DNA of 64,000 nt, taken from assembly GCA_965116445.1 (NCBI GenBank), contig OZ220688.1, positions 2,108,001 through 2,172,000 of the forward strand. The letters run 5' to 3'. Source of the stretch: Multivorans sp965116445. GTDB lineage: Bacteria > Acidobacteriota > Thermoanaerobaculia > Multivoradales > Multivoraceae. The notes beneath the pieces were generated by a model. The model was not told the DNA's origin. It searched no databases and saw only the letters and a program-made list of their open reading frames with translations. The translations under genes and the position numbers were made by a program. Shown here piece by piece: positions 41,830 to 50,584 of this stretch. The first letter of the stretch is position 1. Each line of letters starts with the position of its first letter.

Positions 41830-44800
41830 TCATCGACTCCCGAGAACGGCTTCTTCGCGAGCAGGGACCTGGTCTGCCGGCGGGTCGGGCTGTGCTGGAA
41901 CCTTGCGACCATGCACGGCAACCTGGGACCGGAAGTCGTTCAGGATCGCGTAGAGCGACGGCACGAGCAACAGCGTGATCGCGGTTGCGAACAGGACGCC
42001 GAAGGCGAGCGAGACCGCCATCGGGATCAGGAACTGGGCCTGGAAGCTCCGCTCCAGCAGCAGGGGCAGCAGACCGACGAACGTGGTCAGCGAGGTCAGG
42101 ACGATCGGCCGGAAGCGGGCGGCGCCGGCATCGCGGATCGCCTCGTGAACGCCCATGCCGGCCCGGATCCGGCGATTGATGAAGTCCACCATGACCAGCG
42201 AGTCGTTCACCACGACACCGGTCAGTGCGATCAGGCCGAGCAGCGACAGCATCGTCAGGTTGATCCCGACCAGGCGATGGCCGACCACGGCGCCGATCAG
42301 GCCGAACGGGATCGCGCTCATCACGATCATGGGCTGCAGGTAGGACCGGAACGGAATCGCCAGCAGGGCATAGATCACGATCAGCGCCAGACCCAGGGCC
42401 TCGAACAGACCCTCGAAGGCGCGGGCCTGCTCCTCCTGCTCGCCGGCGAGAGACCATTGGATCCCCGGGTAGCGGGCCAGAAGCTCCGGCAGGACGTTCG
42501 TCTCCAGGTCCCCGATCACTTCGTTCGGGGTCACCACCACGGGATCCACGTCCGCGGTGATGTCCAGCGCCCGCCGCCGGTCGATCCGCTGGATCGTCGC
42601 GAAGCCGCGGCCGAACTCGGCCCGGCCAGCAACAGCGAAGGGCACCTCCGCCCCCGACGGCGTCCGAATCCGCATGTCCTCGAGCGACGCCAGCGTCGAG
42701 CGTTCCTCGACCGGATAGCGGACCATGACCCGCAACTCGTCCCGGCCGCGCTGAATCCGCTGCGCTTCGGCGCCGTAGAAGCCCTGCCTCACCTGACGTC
42801 CCAGGTCTTCGAGGCTCAGGCCCAGCGCCTCGGCCCGGGGGGCGAGCGCCAGCCGCATCTCCCGCTTGCCGGCGCGAAACGAGTCCGAGATGTCGAACAC
42901 GCCCGGATACTCCGCCAGACGCGCCTTGACCTCCGCTGCCGCGGACCGCAACTCGTCGAGACTCCGACCGGTGAGCTGAACGCCCACCGGCGCGCCGAAG
43001 CCGACCAGGCTGGACGTGTACTCGACGCGCACCGCGTCCGGTATGCGGCCGACCTTCTCCCGCCAGCGGCGAACCACCTCCGCCGTTCGAATCGTCCGGT
43101 CCAGGGCGGACACGAGCTCGACGTTCACCTCGCCCTCGTGCGGCGAAGCGACCGCCACGTCGACGCCGACGGTCGGTCCATTCGCCCTCTGCAGGACGGC
43201 GTAGGGCTGCGACCCGACCGTCGCCATCACATGACGAAACGCGTCGCCGTGACCCTCGGCCCTCAGTTCCGCCTGGACCTCGAAAGCCGCCGCCTCGATG
43301 CGCCTGACGGCCGCCAGCGTGACGTCGGCCGGCGTTCCCCGAGGCATCGTCAGCAGGACGACCGCATTGTCTCCCTCGACATCCTCGAAGAACTCGAACT
43401 TCACCCTGCCCGAAAGGACGTAGCCCGCCACGATGAACAGCACGGCAACCGCGATCGCCAGCGTCGAGTAGCGCCACTCGATCGCCCGCTCGATCAGCGG
43501 GCGGTACCAGCGATCGACAACCCGCTTCATCCGTTCGCTGAAGAAGCCCTGAAACCGGTACCAGCGCCGGGAGAGGCCGTGCCGCTCGCGATCCTCCCGC
43601 CGGTGCGACAGGTGGGAGAGGTGGTTCGGCAGGACGAGCATGCTCTCGATCAGCGAGAACCCGAGGCAGCCGATGACGACCAGCGGAATCGTCCTCGCAA
43701 TCGCTCCCGAAGGTCCCCCGACGGAGTTGATCAGCGGCGAGAACGCCGCCAGGGTCGTCAGGATCGAAAAGACGACCGGTGTCGCGACCTGGCGCGCCCC
43801 GTCGATCGCGGCGCGCCTTCCCGTCTTCCCCATCTCGAAGTGGCGGTAAATGTTCTCGCCGACGACGATCGCGTCGTCGACGACGATGCCCAGCACCAGA
43901 AGGAACGCGAACAGCGACATCACGTTGATCGAGACGTCGACCAGGGGCAGCACGCCGAGCGCACCCATGAAGGACACGGCAATGCCCACCGAGACCCACA
44001 GGGCGAGCCGGAACTTCAGAAACAGCGCCAGGACCAGGAACACGAGCAGCAGGCCGAGGCGTCCGCTCTCGAGCAGGACCCGAATCCGGTCCTCCAGCGG
44101 CACCGTGTCGTCCAGCCAGGTCGTGATCTCGAGACCCGGCGGCAGCGACGACCGCTGCTCCGCCACGAATCCCCTGACCTGGCGCGCGATCCGCAGGGCG
44201 CTCTGGTCGCCCACCCGGTACACCTGAACCAGCGCGACCGGCTGACCGTCGAACCGCGACGTCACGTCGGTCTCGGCGAACCCGTCCGTCACGGTCGCAA
44301 TGTCGCGCAGGAAGAGACGGCTGCCGTCCGGCCGGGCCCGCAACACGATCGCGCCGAACTCCGCGCCGCGGTAGGCCTGACCCATCGTGCGCAGGAGAAT
44401 CTCGCCGCCGCTCTCCCGGACCGCGCCGCCCGGCAGGTCGATCGACGAGCGGCGAACCGCCTGAACGACCTCGTCGAAGGTCAGCCCGTACTGTCGCAAC
44501 GTGTCCTCGGACACCTCGATCGAGATCTCGTAGGGTCGTACCGTGTCGAGTTCGACCTGGGAGATGTCGGCCTGGTCGGACAGTCCGTCGCGGACCTCCT
44601 CCGCGACCGCCTTGAGCGCCCTTTCTTCGACGTCGCCGTACACCGCAACGGTGATCACCCGCCGGCGGATGAGCGCCTGCTGGATGATCGGCTTCTCGGT
44701 TTCTTCCGGGAAGGTCGTGATCGCGTCGACGCGCGACTTGACCTCGTCGAGGGCCTTGCGCGTGTCCGCGTCGTTCGCGAGTTCGACGATCACGGTGCCG

Positions 44801-45066
44801 GACCCTTCCGCCGCCGTCGAGCGGATCCTGGAAACGCCCTCGAGGTCCTGCACCGCCTCCTCGATCAGGAGGCAGACGCCCTGCTCGACTTCTTCCGGCG
44901 CCGCCCCCAGGTAGGGGACGCTGACCGTGATGCTCTGCGTCGCGATACTCGGGAAGACCTCGATCGGGATGCCCGTCAAGGCGAGCACGCCCCACGCCAC
45001 GATGAGGATCATCAACAGGTTCGCCGCCACCCCGTTGCGGGCGAACCAGGCAATCAGCCCGTTCAC
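41830..45066 (-). CDS. RND-family efflux pump, paralogue 2
   Basis: The 1078-residue pump is a close paralogue of the one at 36373-39630 over its whole length. The proton-relay aspartates are D397-D398 in GIVVDDAIVVGENIYRHF. The start is GTG 45066, overlapping the adaptor stop (GTGA), which fixes it. It should form an inner-membrane proton-driven pump with the adaptor (45063-46211) and channel (46227-47687), and may combine with paralogue 1 as a mixed trimer. Confidence 0.94.
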   Translation of the reverse strand: MNGLIAWFARNGVAANLLMILIVAWGVLALTGIPIEVFPSIATQSITVSVPYLGAAPEEVEQGVCLLIEEAVQDLEGVSRIRSTAAEGSGTVIVELANDADTRKALDEVKSRVDAITTFPEETEKPIIQQALIRRRVITVAVYGDVEERALKAVAEEVRDGLSDQADISQVELDTVRPYEISIEVSEDTLRQYGLTFDEVVQAVRRSSIDLPGGAVRESGGEILLRTMGQAYRGAEFGAIVLRARPDGSRLFLRDIATVTDGFAETDVTSRFDGQPVALVQVYRVGDQSALRIARQVRGFVAEQRSSLPPGLEITTWLDDTVPLEDRIRVLLESGRLGLLLVFLVLALFLKFRLALWVSVGIAVSFMGALGVLPLVDVSINVMSLFAFLLVLGIVVDDAIVVGENIYRHFEMGKTGRRAAIDGARQVATPVVFSILTTLAAFSPLINSVGGPSGAIARTIPLVVIGCLGFSLIESMLVLPNHLSHLSHRREDRERHGLSRRWYRFQGFFSERMKRVVDRWYRPLIERAIEWRYSTLAIAVAVLFIVAGYVLSGRVKFEFFEDVEGDNAVVLLTMPRGTPADVTLAAVRRIEAAAFEVQAELRAEGHGDAFRHVMATVGSQPYAVLQRANGPTVGVDVAVASPHEGEVNVELVSALDRTIRTAEVVRRWREKVGRIPDAVRVEYTSSLVGFGAPVGVQLTGRSLDELRSAAAEVKARLAEYPGVFDISDSFRAGKREMRLALAPRAEALGLSLEDLGRQVRQGFYGAEAQRIQRGRDELRVMVRYPVEERSTLASLEDMRIRTPSGAEVPFAVAGRAEFGRGFATIQRIDRRRALDITADVDPVVVTPNEVIGDLETNVLPELLARYPGIQWSLAGEQEEQARAFEGLFEALGLALIVIYALLAIPFRSYLQPMIVMSAIPFGLIGAVVGHRLVGINLTMLSLLGLIALTGVVVNDSLVMVDFINRRIRAGMGVHEAIRDAGAARFRPIVLTSLTTFVGLLPLLLERSFQAQFLIPMAVSLAFGVLFATAITLLLVPSLYAILNDFRSQVAVHGRKVPAQPDPPADQVPAREEAVLGSR

Positions 45067-46211
45067 GGCGCGTCCGCTGGCTCCGGAGTCACCCGCATTC
45101 CCTCCACCGCGCTCTCGAGAGTCGTCAAACTGATCAGGTCCCCCGCGGACAGGCCGTCCGAGACGATCACGACGTCCGGGGCCGCGCGCAGGATGCCGAC
45201 CTGACGCAGAACCAGCCGGTCGTCCTCCACCAGCCACAACCGATCCGCTCCGACGAGCGCGCCGCGCGGCGCCTCGAACACCGAGTCGACCAGGCGACCG
45301 ACGATCTCCGCATCCACGAACAGCCCCACGGACAACGGCGGGCGATCCCCGATCGCCCGATACGGATCCTCCACACAGGCGATCAGGTTGACCATCCGCG
45401 TCGCCGGGTCGATCTCGCCGCCGACGCGGACGATCCGGGCCTCCCATTCATGCCGCCCGCCGGCAAACTGCGCCTCAAGCAGCACCCGCGGCCCGGCACC
45501 GTGCAGGTCCGTACCCAGCGGCAGATCGAGGAAGGCGAGTTCCGAATCGGGCACCGGCAGCGTGACCTCGGCGGCGGCGACGGAGTAGATCGTCGCCAGC
45601 GGCCCGCCGCGGCTCACGAACTCTCCCCGGTCGACCCGCTTGGCGCGCAGACGGCCCGCGAACGGCGCCCGGATCGCGGTCCGCGAAAGATCGAGCTCGG
45701 CGCGGCGCTTGTTCGCGAGCGCCGCCTCCACCTGCGCTTTCGCCTCGGCCAACTGAGGCTCGCGCAGCACGAGAGGACCCGGCTCACCGCCGGCGCCCAG
45801 TTCCTCCCATTCCTCGCGGGCGACATCGGCTTCGGCCTGCTCCCGAGCCAACCCCACGCCCGCCTGCGCGAGCGCGGCGCGGGCGCTCGCCAGCGCGAGT
45901 TCGTAGTCGCGCCGGTCAAGCCGCAGCAGGATTTCGCCGGCGTCGAAGAAGCCGCCGACCTCGAAGCTCTCCGCCACCCAGACGATGTTGCCGGCGACCT
46001 CCGAGACCAGGTCCGCCTCGGTCACCGGAGTCACCGAACCCTGCGACCGAACCTTCAGCTCGACCGAGGCCGGCTGTACGGCCAGAACGCGAACCGGCGG
46101 CGGCGCGATCTCGCGCGGCGCGGTCTCCAGGGTCGGCCGTGACGCGACGAGAGCCACAACGACCAGAACGGCAAGCACCACGATCACGATGGGCAGAATC
46201 CACTTCAGCAT
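45063..46211 (-). CDS. RND periplasmic adaptor (membrane fusion protein)
   Basis: The 382-residue protein has an N-terminal membrane anchor (ILPIVIVVLAVLVVVALVA), a lipoyl/barrel-sandwich half starting VRSQGSVTPVTEADLVSEVAG, a helical hairpin, and the matching second half RTAIRAPFAGRLRAKRVDRGEFV. This is the MFP/HlyD layout that bridges an RND pump and a TolC-type channel. It overlaps the RND pump gene by 4 bases. Confidence 0.94.
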   Translation of the reverse strand: MLKWILPIVIVVLAVLVVVALVASRPTLETAPREIAPPPVRVLAVQPASVELKVRSQGSVTPVTEADLVSEVAGNIVWVAESFEVGGFFDAGEILLRLDRRDYELALASARAALAQAGVGLAREQAEADVAREEWEELGAGGEPGPLVLREPQLAEAKAQVEAALANKRRAELDLSRTAIRAPFAGRLRAKRVDRGEFVSRGGPLATIYSVAAAEVTLPVPDSELAFLDLPLGTDLHGAGPRVLLEAQFAGGRHEWEARIVRVGGEIDPATRMVNLIACVEDPYRAIGDRPPLSVGLFVDAEIVGRLVDSVFEAPRGALVGADRLWLVEDDRLVLRQVGILRAAPDVVIVSDGLSAGDLISLTTLESAVEGMRVTPEPADAP

Positions 46212-46226
46212 GTTCGGTCTCCGGCT

Positions 46227-47687
46227 TCAGGAACCCGCCGCGCCCGGCTCCCGGTAGACGCCGCCACCCAGGGCGAGGATCAGATCGGTCCGTGACTCGA
46301 GTTGCTCCCGGCGGGCAGCGAGCAACTGGCTCTCGGACTGAAACGAGGTTCGCTGACTGTCCAGCACCTGCAGGTAGCCAACCAGACCTTGCCGATAGCG
46401 GCCCTCCGCCAGACGTTCCGCCTCCCGACTCTCGGCAGCCGCCCGCTCCAGCGCCCCCGTCCGCTCCGCCAGCATCGCTTCCGCCACGAGACCGGACTCC
46501 ACCTCGCCGAACGCCGCGAGCGCCGTCTGCAGCCAGTTCGCTTCCGCCGTGTCCAGACCGGCGGTCACCAGGTCCAGGCCGGCCCGTAGACGCCCGCCCG
46601 AGAGAAGCGGCTGAAGCAGTCCGGCCGCGAGGCTCCAGACCGAGAAGTCGCCGTCCAGCAGATCGCCGACCGCACCGCTCGACGTGCCCGACGACGCATT
46701 GAGTCGAAAGGTCGGATAGAGGGAGCGTCGAGCAGCCCGTATGCGCTCTGACGACGCGATCGCACGAAACTCCGCGGCGCGCAGATCGGGGCGCCGGGCC
46801 AGCAAGTCGGCGGGTACGCCGGCCTCGGGCAGCGGCGGCAGATCGGGAAGACCCGCGGCCGCCTCGATCTCGCCGGCCGGATAGCGGCCAAGCAGGACCT
46901 CCATCTGCCGGCGCAGGCCATCGAGCACCCGCCCTTGCGCCGCCAGCGAGGCCTCGACCGTCGCAACCTGGGTCCGGGCCTGCCGCACTTCCAGCGCGGT
47001 CGCCACGCCTCGCCGATAGCGCGCCAGGACGCGGTCGCGCGTCCGCTCGCGGCTCGCCAGGGTCCGCTCGAGGAGTTCCACCTGCTGCGTCGCCTCGACG
47101 ACGCCGAAGTACACCTTCGCGACCTGGCCGGCGATCGACAGGCGAGCGCCGTCGAGGTCCGCCCCGCTCGCCGCCGCTTCCGCCAGGGAAGCCGACGTGA
47201 TCGCACCGAGCCGGCCCCAAAGGTCGACCTCCCAACTGACGTTCAGGGACAATCCGTAGCTGGTGAAGGCGAAGCTGCGGACGCCGCCCGGTTCGAAGCC
47301 CGGGATCGGGATCGGGATCGCCTCGGTCAACCCGCTCTGGGCCGTGTTCTGCTTGCGCCGGCCTGGGTCGAGCGCCGCCTCCAGCTCGGGCCGGCCGGCC
47401 GCGCCGTCGAGCCGGGCCTGCGCGAACGCGGTCTCGACGTTCGCCGCCGCCGCGCGCAGGCTGGCGTTGTGCTCCAGACCCTCGACGATCAACCGCGAAA
47501 GCAGCGGATCGTCGAACTCGTTCCACCAGTCCGCCCGGACTTCCAGGGCGCCGGCCAGCGCCGCAGCCGTGTCCGCCGAGCGGCCGTACTCGGCCGGCGC
47601 CGGCGCCTCCAAATCGGGCGGCCCGGCCACGGAACTGCAACCGAGCCAGAGCACCGAAGCGGAGGCCGGAAGGAGCGACCGGAGCAT
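46227..47687 (-). CDS. TolC/NodT-type outer membrane efflux lipoprotein
   Basis: The 486-residue protein has a short signal with a probable lipidated cysteine (LWLGCSS) and two repeats of the outer membrane efflux protein family, each with long helices (LSLNVSWEVDLWGRLGA; GLLQPLLSGGRLRAGLDL; AERLAEGRYRQGLVGYLQVLDSQRT). It should form the trimeric channel through the outer membrane and periplasm. It is the first gene of the leftward efflux operon. Confidence 0.93.
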   Translation of the reverse strand: MLRSLLPASASVLWLGCSSVAGPPDLEAPAPAEYGRSADTAAALAGALEVRADWWNEFDDPLLSRLIVEGLEHNASLRAAAANVETAFAQARLDGAAGRPELEAALDPGRRKQNTAQSGLTEAIPIPIPGFEPGGVRSFAFTSYGLSLNVSWEVDLWGRLGAITSASLAEAAASGADLDGARLSIAGQVAKVYFGVVEATQQVELLERTLASRERTRDRVLARYRRGVATALEVRQARTQVATVEASLAAQGRVLDGLRRQMEVLLGRYPAGEIEAAAGLPDLPPLPEAGVPADLLARRPDLRAAEFRAIASSERIRAARRSLYPTFRLNASSGTSSGAVGDLLDGDFSVWSLAAGLLQPLLSGGRLRAGLDLVTAGLDTAEANWLQTALAAFGEVESGLVAEAMLAERTGALERAAAESREAERLAEGRYRQGLVGYLQVLDSQRTSFQSESQLLAARREQLESRTDLILALGGGVYREPGAAGS

Positions 47688-47729
47688 CCGGCGATGCTAC
47701 TAGCACCCCCATCCGCTAGCGTCACGCCG

Positions 47730-48803
47730 ATGACTCCTCCCAGGCGGCGCCACGCCGACCGGCAGATCAGGCTCGACCTGATCGAAGCCGCGGTCCGCGA
47801 GAACGAGGCCGAACTGGGCCGGACAGGGCCGGAGCCTGCCGAAGAGACCCGTCGTCGCCGGCGCCGGCGACGCGGTCCGTCACCCTGGAGCCTGCTCCTG
47901 CTGGCGCCGATTGCCGCCGTCGCCGGGCTCGGCTACCTGGAACTGAAGCGTCCGGAAGCGGCCGGCCAACCCGAACCTCCCGTCGAGGCGGCGCCGCCGG
48001 CGCCCGAGGTCCGTTTCACCGAGCCGCCGGAGGCCCTCGACCTCAGCGTCTTCCCGCTGCCCGTCCGGAGGATCGTGCTCGATCCGGGTCACGGCGGCTC
48101 CGCCTCCGGCACGGTGGCCGGCGGCCTGACGGAGAAGGAGCTCGCGCTGGACATCGCCGTCCGCGTCCGCGAGTTGCTGTCCGACCGCTACCGGGTCGCG
48201 ATGACCCGCGAGGCGGACATCGACGTGGAACTCGACCGGCGCTCCGGCATCGCCAACCGGGCCGGCGCCGACCTGTTCGTCTCGATTCACGTGAACTGGC
48301 TGCCCCGAAACCGGACCTGCGGCGTCGAGACCTACTACCTGGGCCCCACCGACGACCCCGAGCTGAGCGCACTTGCCGAGCGGGAGAACGCCGAAGCGCA
48401 CGGCTACTCGCTGGCCGACCTGAGGAGCCTCCTGGACGGCGTCTACGGCCAACACATGCAGGACGAGAGCCGCGCTCTCGCCAACGCGGTCCAGGACGCC
48501 CTGTTCGAGACACTGCGGGCAGCGAATCCGGAACTACGGAATCGCGGCGTGAAGTCGGCGCCCTTCGTCGTCCTGATCGACGCGGAGATGCCTGCGATCC
48601 TGGCCGAAGTGTCCTGCCTCTCCGATCCCGGCGAGATCGAGCGGCTGCGCGACGACAAGCACCTCCAGTCGATCGCCGCAGCCCTCGACGCAGGCATCCG
48701 AAGCTACGCCGGCGCCCTTCCCGGGCCTGCCGAGGCGCCAGCGGAGGGGGAGGCGGAGGCAGCGCTAAGCTCCGCGCCTTCGGCGGCCGGAGACGAACCA
48801 TGA
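47730..48803 (+). CDS. N-acetylmuramoyl-L-alanine amidase (Amidase_3)
   Basis: The 357-residue protein starts at ATG 47730. A basic cytoplasmic stretch (ETRRRRRRRRG) is followed by one membrane helix (SLLLLAPIAAVAGLGYL) and a proline-rich linker. The AmiC-like catalytic domain begins RRIVLDPGHGG with a zinc histidine; further parts are the E of LTEKELALD, H in FVSIHVNWL and the C-terminal AILAEVSCLSD glutamate. It cleaves the peptide from glycan strands during division. The membrane helix anchors it to the inner membrane. It is coupled to the MamK-like gene by a 4-base overlap. Confidence 0.92.
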   Translation: MTPPRRRHADRQIRLDLIEAAVRENEAELGRTGPEPAEETRRRRRRRRGPSPWSLLLLAPIAAVAGLGYLELKRPEAAGQPEPPVEAAPPAPEVRFTEPPEALDLSVFPLPVRRIVLDPGHGGSASGTVAGGLTEKELALDIAVRVRELLSDRYRVAMTREADIDVELDRRSGIANRAGADLFVSIHVNWLPRNRTCGVETYYLGPTDDPELSALAERENAEAHGYSLADLRSLLDGVYGQHMQDESRALANAVQDALFETLRAANPELRNRGVKSAPFVVLIDAEMPAILAEVSCLSDPGEIERLRDDKHLQSIAAALDAGIRSYAGALPGPAEAPAEGEAEAALSSAPSAAGDEP

Positions 48804-49834
48804 ACAGCAGCACGTCCGACAGCGAAGTCCTCAAGGTCGGCATCGACCTGGGAACGTCGCGGAGCTCGATCTCGGCGGCGAACGGCGAGCGCCACATGGT
48901 GCAGAGCTACGTCGGCTGGCCCCGGGACATGGTGGCGAGGAAGGTCCTCGGCCGCGACGTGCTGGTCGGCGCGGAAGCGCTGGAACACCGCCCCATGCTC
49001 AACCTGCGCCGTCCCCTGGAGCGCGGCCTGATCAAGGAGGGGTCGGACCAGGACGAGAAGGCGGTGCGCGAACTCGTCCGCAGGCTCCTGGAGCTGGCGA
49101 CCCAGGCCGCGACGGGACCGGCGCCCAGGGTCCATGCCGTCGTCGGCGTACCCGCGGAGACGCTCCGGGTCAACCGCCAGAACCTGCGCCGAATCCTCGC
49201 CGGCCAGGTCGCCAGCACGATGATCGTCTCCGAACCGTTCGCCGTCGCCTACGGGCTGGATTCCCTGGTTCACACGATGGTCATCGACATCGGCGCCGGC
49301 ACGACGGACTTCTGCGTCCTGATGGGCCGCTTCCCGACGGAGGACGATCAGCGCACCCTGAACGTCGCCGGGGACTCCGTGGACCGCCACCTCCACGGCC
49401 TGATCGAGGAGCGCTATCCCGACGCGTCCGTGTCCATCCACATGGTGCGGGCCTGGAAGGAGCGCCACTCCTTCGTCGGCCAGGGCGCCCCGGTCGTGGT
49501 CGACGTGCCGGTGCGCGGCAAGCCGACCCGAATCGACATCACGGAACCGATGCGTCGAGCCTGCGAGAGCCTGCTGGCGCCGCTGCGCGAGACGATGCTC
49601 GACCTGATCGCCCGGGTCGAACCCGAGTACCAGAGCCGGATCCGCAACAACGTGATCCTCACCGGCGGTTCCGGACTGATCCGGGGCCTGGGCGCCGAAC
49701 TGCAGCACGCCCTCGGCGAACTCGGCGGCGGCCGCGTGCGGGTGGTCAAGGACCCGGTCTTCGTCGGCTCCGACGGCGGCCTGAGCCTCGCCCGGGACGC
49801 CGAAGACGACTACTGGAAGCGCCTCGCCCCCTGA
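48800..49834 (+). CDS. MamK-like bacterial actin
   Basis: The 344-residue actin-fold protein has the nucleotide-binding blocks VGIDLGTSRSSIS, VVGVPAETL, VIDIGAGTTDFCVL and ILTGGSGLIRGL. It differs from MreB and instead has blocks I recall from MamK, the magnetosome actin: VGWPRDMVARKVLGR, VSEPFAVAYGLD, EPEYQSRIRNNVI and the ending YWKRL. MamK forms cytoplasmic filaments that position magnetosomes; homologues also occur outside magnetotactic bacteria. No magnetosome gene is in the window. Coupling to a peptidoglycan amidase suggests a role in cell shape or division. The 3' end overlaps the convergent HAD gene by 25 bases. Confidence 0.85.
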   Translation: MNSSTSDSEVLKVGIDLGTSRSSISAANGERHMVQSYVGWPRDMVARKVLGRDVLVGAEALEHRPMLNLRRPLERGLIKEGSDQDEKAVRELVRRLLELATQAATGPAPRVHAVVGVPAETLRVNRQNLRRILAGQVASTMIVSEPFAVAYGLDSLVHTMVIDIGAGTTDFCVLMGRFPTEDDQRTLNVAGDSVDRHLHGLIEERYPDASVSIHMVRAWKERHSFVGQGAPVVVDVPVRGKPTRIDITEPMRRACESLLAPLRETMLDLIARVEPEYQSRIRNNVILTGGSGLIRGLGAELQHALGELGGGRVRVVKDPVFVGSDGGLSLARDAEDDYWKRLAP

Positions 49835-50565
49835 GGCCCCGGCAGCAAACCGGCCAGCTCGGTCAGGTCGGCCACCCTGGGGCAGTCGACCTCCGGCCAG
49901 TCGCCCCATGGATCCAGCAGAACGGCATGAACTCCGGCCGCGCGCGCGCCGACGACGTCGGCCGCATGGAGATCGCCCACGTGGACCGTGCGCTCCGGCC
50001 GGGCGCCTGTCGTCTCCAGAGCGACTTCGAAGATCCGCGGGTCCGGCTTCTCGAAGCCGACGACGGCCGAATCGATCAGGCCGTCGAAGAGATGAGCGAA
50101 CCCGATTCGCGACACGGTTCGCCGCATCGTGCCGTCCGAGTTGCTGACCACGGCCATGCGATAGCCAAGCGCACGGATCCGCTCCAGAGCTTCCCGCCGG
50201 CCGGGCAGCCGCCGGCTCCAGAGCAGGTCGTTCCGGCCGGCCGAAAAGAGCCGGTCCGCCAGCGAGCCGGCCACCGACTCGAGTTCGACTCGGGAGCGCC
50301 GGGCGGCCGGCAGGCAGCGCAAGATCTCTCCCAGATAGAGGCGGAAGGCGTCCGCGCCCTCGGTCGACCTGCCTTCGGCAAGCGCCGCCGAGATCGCCGG
50401 TCGAGCCGCGGCTTCCGCACGCTCCAGTTCGCTCCCGGAGCAGTGAAACCCCACCTCCGTCGAGGCCGCGGCGACCCGGTCGAAGTCCATCGACAGGAAC
50501 GTGTTGCCCGCGTCGAAGAACACGGTGTCGAGTTCCGCCCAGGGGACGGCGCCGGGGTCCGCCAT
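49810..50565 (-). CDS. HAD-superfamily phosphatase
   Basis: The 251-residue protein starts at ATG 50565 (MADPGAVPWAELDTVFFDAG). The HAD nucleophile motif reads FFDAGNTFLSMD, motif II is MAVVSNSDG, motif III includes GFEKPDPRIFE and motif IV GDLHAADVVGARAAG. It resembles HAD-IA phosphatases. Its place 19 bases after the squalene-hopene cyclase gene suggests it is the last gene of that operon and could dephosphorylate a pathway intermediate, but no substrate is evident. Confidence 0.85.
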   Translation of the reverse strand: MADPGAVPWAELDTVFFDAGNTFLSMDFDRVAAASTEVGFHCSGSELERAEAAARPAISAALAEGRSTEGADAFRLYLGEILRCLPAARRSRVELESVAGSLADRLFSAGRNDLLWSRRLPGRREALERIRALGYRMAVVSNSDGTMRRTVSRIGFAHLFDGLIDSAVVGFEKPDPRIFEVALETTGARPERTVHVGDLHAADVVGARAAGVHAVLLDPWGDWPEVDCPRVADLTELAGLLPGPQGARRFQ

Positions 50566-50584
50566 GGCGATCTGGCGCGCCCGC

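Noticed and set aside
49810..49834. Frameshift or annotation error at the overlapping ends of the MamK-like and HAD genes
   Set aside because: Both proteins have complete family C-termini, and a 25-base convergent overlap is acceptable in a compact genome.
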